64,000 nt of DNA from Clostridia bacterium. Its GTDB lineage: Bacteria; Bacillota; Clostridia; Oscillospirales; Acutalibacteraceae. The notes beneath the pieces are model-generated. The model was given only the letters and a program-made list of their open reading frames with translations. It was not told where the DNA came from and made no database searches. Location: NCBI GenBank assembly GCA_017531385.1, contig JAFXLD010000099.1:1-64000 (forward strand), written 5' to 3'. Below, piece by piece: positions 61,676 through 64,000 of this stretch. The position numbers were made by a program, and so were the translations under genes. Numbering within the stretch: the first letter of the stretch is position 1; the number at the start of each line of letters is the position of its first letter.

Positions 61676-62594
61676 TAAAAAAGTGGTTGTAATCGGAACA
61701 GGCTTCGTCGGAATGAGCTGTGCATATGCTCTTCTGAATCAGAATGTCTGTGATGAGCTTGTACTGATAGATATAAACGAAGAAAAAGCCAAAGGTGAAG
61801 CAATGGATCTTAACCATTCACTTGCATTCTCTCCTGCAGAAATGAGAATTTACAGCGGTAAATACGCTGACTGCAATGATGCCGATATAATAGTTATTGC
61901 AGCAGGTGTGAATCAGAAAGAAGGTGAATCAAGAATTGACCTTCTCAAAAGAAACAAAACTGTATTTCAATCAATTATTCAGCCTGTAATTGATTCGGGA
62001 TTTGACGGAATTTTTCTGATTGCAACAAATCCCGTTGATATTATGACATATATAACAAAAGAACTTTCAGGTTTTGATAAATCAAAGGTAATCGGAACCG
62101 GAACAAGTCTTGATACTGCAAGACTTCGATATCTTCTCGGTCATTTTCTTGATATATCACCTAAAAATATTCACGCATATGTTATGGGTGAACACGGTGA
62201 CAGCGAAATGATTCCCTGGTCACAGGCAACAGCCGGCACAAAACCGATCTTATCAATTTGCAAAGATGAGAATTCTCTTAAAAAAATCGCTGATGATGTA
62301 AAATATGCCGCCGGTGAAATTATAAAAGCAAAAAACGCCACCTACTATGGTATCGGAATGGCGCTTGTGCGTATAATCAAAGCTATTCTTAACAATGAAA
62401 ACAGCATAATTACAGTTTCTGCTTATCTTGACGGTGAATTCGGTTTTCACGATATTTATGCCGGTGTTCCGTCCGTAATAAACAGAAGCGGATTCCGTGA
62501 AATAGTTGAAGTAAAATTTACCGATGAAGAACGCAATCAATTCACAGAAAGCTGTAATTTTCTCAGAACAACAACAGATAAAATCAGAAATTAA
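61665..62594 (+). CDS. ldh: L-lactate dehydrogenase
   Basis: A 309-residue NAD-dependent enzyme reducing pyruvate to L-lactate. It shows VVVIGTGFVGMSCAYALL at the NAD loop, Asp in LIDINEEKAKG, the substrate loop AAGVNQKEGESRIDLL with Gln at the position that favours pyruvate over oxaloacetate, ATNPVDIMTY, and catalytic His in MGEHGDSE. ATG at 61665 with GGTGAT upstream is preferred over the GTG at 61656. It regenerates NAD in fermentation; its stop overlaps the convergent mreB gene by four bases. Confidence 0.92.
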   Translation: MDDNKKVVVIGTGFVGMSCAYALLNQNVCDELVLIDINEEKAKGEAMDLNHSLAFSPAEMRIYSGKYADCNDADIIVIAAGVNQKEGESRIDLLKRNKTVFQSIIQPVIDSGFDGIFLIATNPVDIMTYITKELSGFDKSKVIGTGTSLDTARLRYLLGHFLDISPKNIHAYVMGEHGDSEMIPWSQATAGTKPILSICKDENSLKKIADDVKYAAGEIIKAKNATYYGIGMALVRIIKAILNNENSIITVSAYLDGEFGFHDIYAGVPSVINRSGFREIVEVKFTDEERNQFTESCNFLRTTTDKIRN

Positions 62595-63610
62595 AACTCA
62601 TCACGGTATTTAAACTCATATCCGTTCTTTTTAAGCTTTTTAATATTATGAAGTGACTTTCCGAGACCTTTGGCAACACAAAGCCATGGGTCTTTTGCAA
62701 TTCTTACGGGAACACCTGTTGAACTTTCAAGAAATGCATCAATTCCGTAAAGAAGCGAGCCTTTTCCCGTAAGTACAATTCCGCTTTCAAAAATATCGGC
62801 AGAAAGTTCGGGAGATATTGATGAAAAAACTTCTTTAACACCTGTCAGAATAAGATCAACATGCTCTTTTATTGCCCAGTAAACTTCGGTTGATGTTATT
62901 TCAAAGTTAATGGGGGTTCCCGTTACGGCATTTCTGCCTTTTGAAATAAGAGCAATTTCTTCATTGCGGATGACTGCTCCGCCGATTGTTCTTTTTATAT
63001 TTTCCGCAGTAAGATAACCGACTTCAATATCCCTTTCTCTGCGAAGGTATCTGATAATATCCTGAGTAAAAGATTCCGACGCAAATCTTATAGTTTTTGA
63101 TACAGCGATACTTCCCATTGTAACAACGGCAATATCAACAGTGCCTCCGCCGATATCAATAATCATCGTTCCGTAAGGCTTTGTAAAAACAACATCTGCA
63201 CCAACTGCCGCAGCATACGAATGCTCCATAATACAGACTTTTCCTGCACCTGACATTTCAAGAACATCAAGAATAGCCTTTCTTTCAAGGCTTGTTATAT
63301 CCGACGGCACTCCTGCGATAATATTGGGTTTCAGAATGGTAAGCTTACAGACTTTATCAACAAAATCACTGAGCATTGCTACTGTTTTGCTCAGATCAGA
63401 AACCACACCGTCGCTGAACGGATGAATAATCTCTATTGAACCGGGAGTTCTGCCTGTCATGGCAAAAGCAGATTCGCCAAGAGCGAGAATTTTCCCGTTA
63501 TGAGCATCACACGCAATAACACTGGGCCTTGAAAACACAATACCTTTGCCTTCCACATAAGCTGTCATGTTGGATGTTCCTATATCAATTCCTATACAAA
63601 GTCCGGTCAA
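62591..63610 (-). CDS. mreB: MreB-family rod-shape actin homologue
   Basis: A 339-residue actin-like protein that organises lateral wall synthesis. The phosphate 1 loop reads IGIDIGTSNMTAYV, phosphate 2 IDIGGGTVDIAVV near residue 150, and the adenosine motif GIVLTGKGSLLYGID near 285, where most MreB have TGGG/TGGGA. This divergence suggests a paralogue (Mbl/MreBH-like). No mreC/D follows. TTG at 63610 after GGGGGTGAG is the start; its own promoter lies upstream. Confidence 0.88.
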   Translation of the reverse strand: MTGLCIGIDIGTSNMTAYVEGKGIVFSRPSVIACDAHNGKILALGESAFAMTGRTPGSIEIIHPFSDGVVSDLSKTVAMLSDFVDKVCKLTILKPNIIAGVPSDITSLERKAILDVLEMSGAGKVCIMEHSYAAAVGADVVFTKPYGTMIIDIGGGTVDIAVVTMGSIAVSKTIRFASESFTQDIIRYLRRERDIEVGYLTAENIKRTIGGAVIRNEEIALISKGRNAVTGTPINFEITSTEVYWAIKEHVDLILTGVKEVFSSISPELSADIFESGIVLTGKGSLLYGIDAFLESSTGVPVRIAKDPWLCVAKGLGKSLHNIKKLKKNGYEFKYRDEF

Positions 63611-63631
63611 AATCTCACCCCCTGTTGTTTA

Positions 63632-63660
63632 ATTATACTTTTATTTTATATCATAGTCAA
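63632..63660 (-). promoter_or_regulatory. Promoter of the mreB homologue
   Basis: TTGACT at 63660-63655, 17 bases, TATAAT at 63637-63632. Confidence 0.78.
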
Positions 63661-63670
63661 GATAAAAATA

Positions 63671-63699
63671 AGAAGTCGGTTTTTTTATGACCAACTTCT
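63671..63699 (-). terminator. Terminator after the iorB-like gene
   Basis: Nine-base arms (63671-63679, 63691-63699) with one G-T wobble on the minus strand, followed by TATTTTTATC. Confidence 0.7.
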
Positions 63700-63711
63700 G
63701 TTAATAGATTT

Positions 63712-64000
63712 TTATGCATCATAACCAAGGGCAAAAGCTTTAAGATTAAGCTCCTTGAATTTAGCAGGAACTGTTTCTTCAACCACCTTTTCCCATGCTT
63801 CCTTTGAGAATTCCATGTGTTTTGCAACAACGCCCATCAGAACAACGTTAACTGCCTTTGATGAACCAGCTTCAACGGCAAGTGAAAGTGCATCGATTGC
63901 TGTAACATCTGCTTTTTCTTTAAGCTGTTCAAGAACACCTGCAGGATATTCAGCAGCACCCGTTACAACGGACATGGGGTCAATCTGCTGAGTGTTAACA
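63712..64000 (-). CDS. iorB: Indolepyruvate ferredoxin oxidoreductase beta subunit, C-terminal part
   Basis: The last 95 residues of a protein cut by the window edge. The sequence VNTQQIDPMSVVTGAAEYP, then a segment LSLAVEAGSSKAVNVVLMGVVAKHM and the helical end PAKFKELNLKAFALGYDA, match the gamma-type domain of 2-oxoacid:ferredoxin oxidoreductases, closest to IorB, which with IorA oxidises aryl pyruvates from aromatic amino acids. An internal ATG at 63975 is not the true start. iorA would be expected just upstream, outside the window. Confidence 0.8.
   Translation of the reverse strand, partial: VNTQQIDPMSVVTGAAEYPAGVLEQLKEKADVTAIDALSLAVEAGSSKAVNVVLMGVVAKHMEFSKEAWEKVVEETVPAKFKELNLKAFALGYDA

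Noticed and set aside
61665..62594. Malate dehydrogenase
   Set aside because: The substrate loop has Gln (NQKEG) where malate dehydrogenases have Arg.

Overview
This window looks like a stretch of core chromosome from an AT-rich, low-GC Gram-positive anaerobe of the class Clostridia, most likely a gut Oscillospiraceae/Ruminococcaceae relative. That placement is inferred from gene content: an hrcA-grpE-dnaK-dnaJ operon with a perfect CIRCE element, a T-box leader on valS, RNase J, GdpP, CwlD, MutS2 and YlxM, feoAB with a FeoB-associated Cys-rich protein, an indolepyruvate oxidoreductase fragment, and consensus sigma-A promoters with 17-base spacers throughout. No ribosomal RNA gene is present, so the genus cannot be fixed.

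Layout. Bases 1-141 are the end of an IS3-like insertion sequence running off the window. Then come a HAD phosphatase (minus) and a plus-strand pair, a GH38 alpha-mannosidase and an MscS channel. The heat-shock operon (hrcA-grpE-dnaK-dnaJ, minus) fills 4.9-9.7 kb, followed by a FliB-like protein and a lipid kinase. Four tRNA genes (Gly, Arg, His, Gln) lie at 12.06-12.43 kb. The iron operon feoA-feoB-Cys protein (13.1-15.9 kb) carries three DtxR-type palindromes. A GH28 enzyme with a LOG protein, the rpsF-ssb-rpsR operon, a VanY-type peptidase, an M28 membrane peptidase, a lipoprotein, and an XRE regulator divergent from a histidine-phosphatase homologue run to 24 kb.

From 24 to 41.5 kb nearly everything is on the minus strand: radA with two small partners, cwlD, a self-contained 38-codon peptide gene, two cyclophilin lipoproteins with a polyprenyl-phosphate sugar transferase, then rnj-gdpP-rplI-dnaB-tilS-ftsH in one direction, and an NDP-sugar synthase fused to a degenerate phosphomannomutase. 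After rnhA (plus) come ylxM-ffh-rpsP-khpA, mutS2, and galK with a TVP38-type membrane protein. A D-2-hydroxyacid dehydrogenase and gapA (plus, with a Rex-like operator) are followed by a membrane PP2C-like pseudophosphatase with a PPVDE repeat tail, pncB, a small XRE protein, folC, valS with its T-box, a thioesterase with recD2, ldh (plus), an MreB homologue and the end of an iorB-like gene.

Most of the window is housekeeping: protein folding, translation, replication and repair, cell wall, c-di-AMP turnover, iron uptake and fermentation. No prophage, CRISPR array or defence island is seen. The less ordinary items are the 38-codon cationic amphipathic peptide gene at 27.1 kb with its own promoter and terminator, a 41-codon membrane peptide coupled to the radA operon, a predicted leaderless HAD mRNA, the PP2C-like pseudophosphatase, catalytic-residue losses in four otherwise normal-looking families, and the redox- and metal-type operators. 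Many starts were moved downstream of apparent GTG or ATG starts because the Shine-Dalgarno sequence (often GGTGAT) overlaps them. No gene-free stretch reaches 300 bases except the valS leader (58721-59021); the gaps at 11800-12055 and 12459-12662 show nothing beyond AT-rich DNA and a tRNA promoter.
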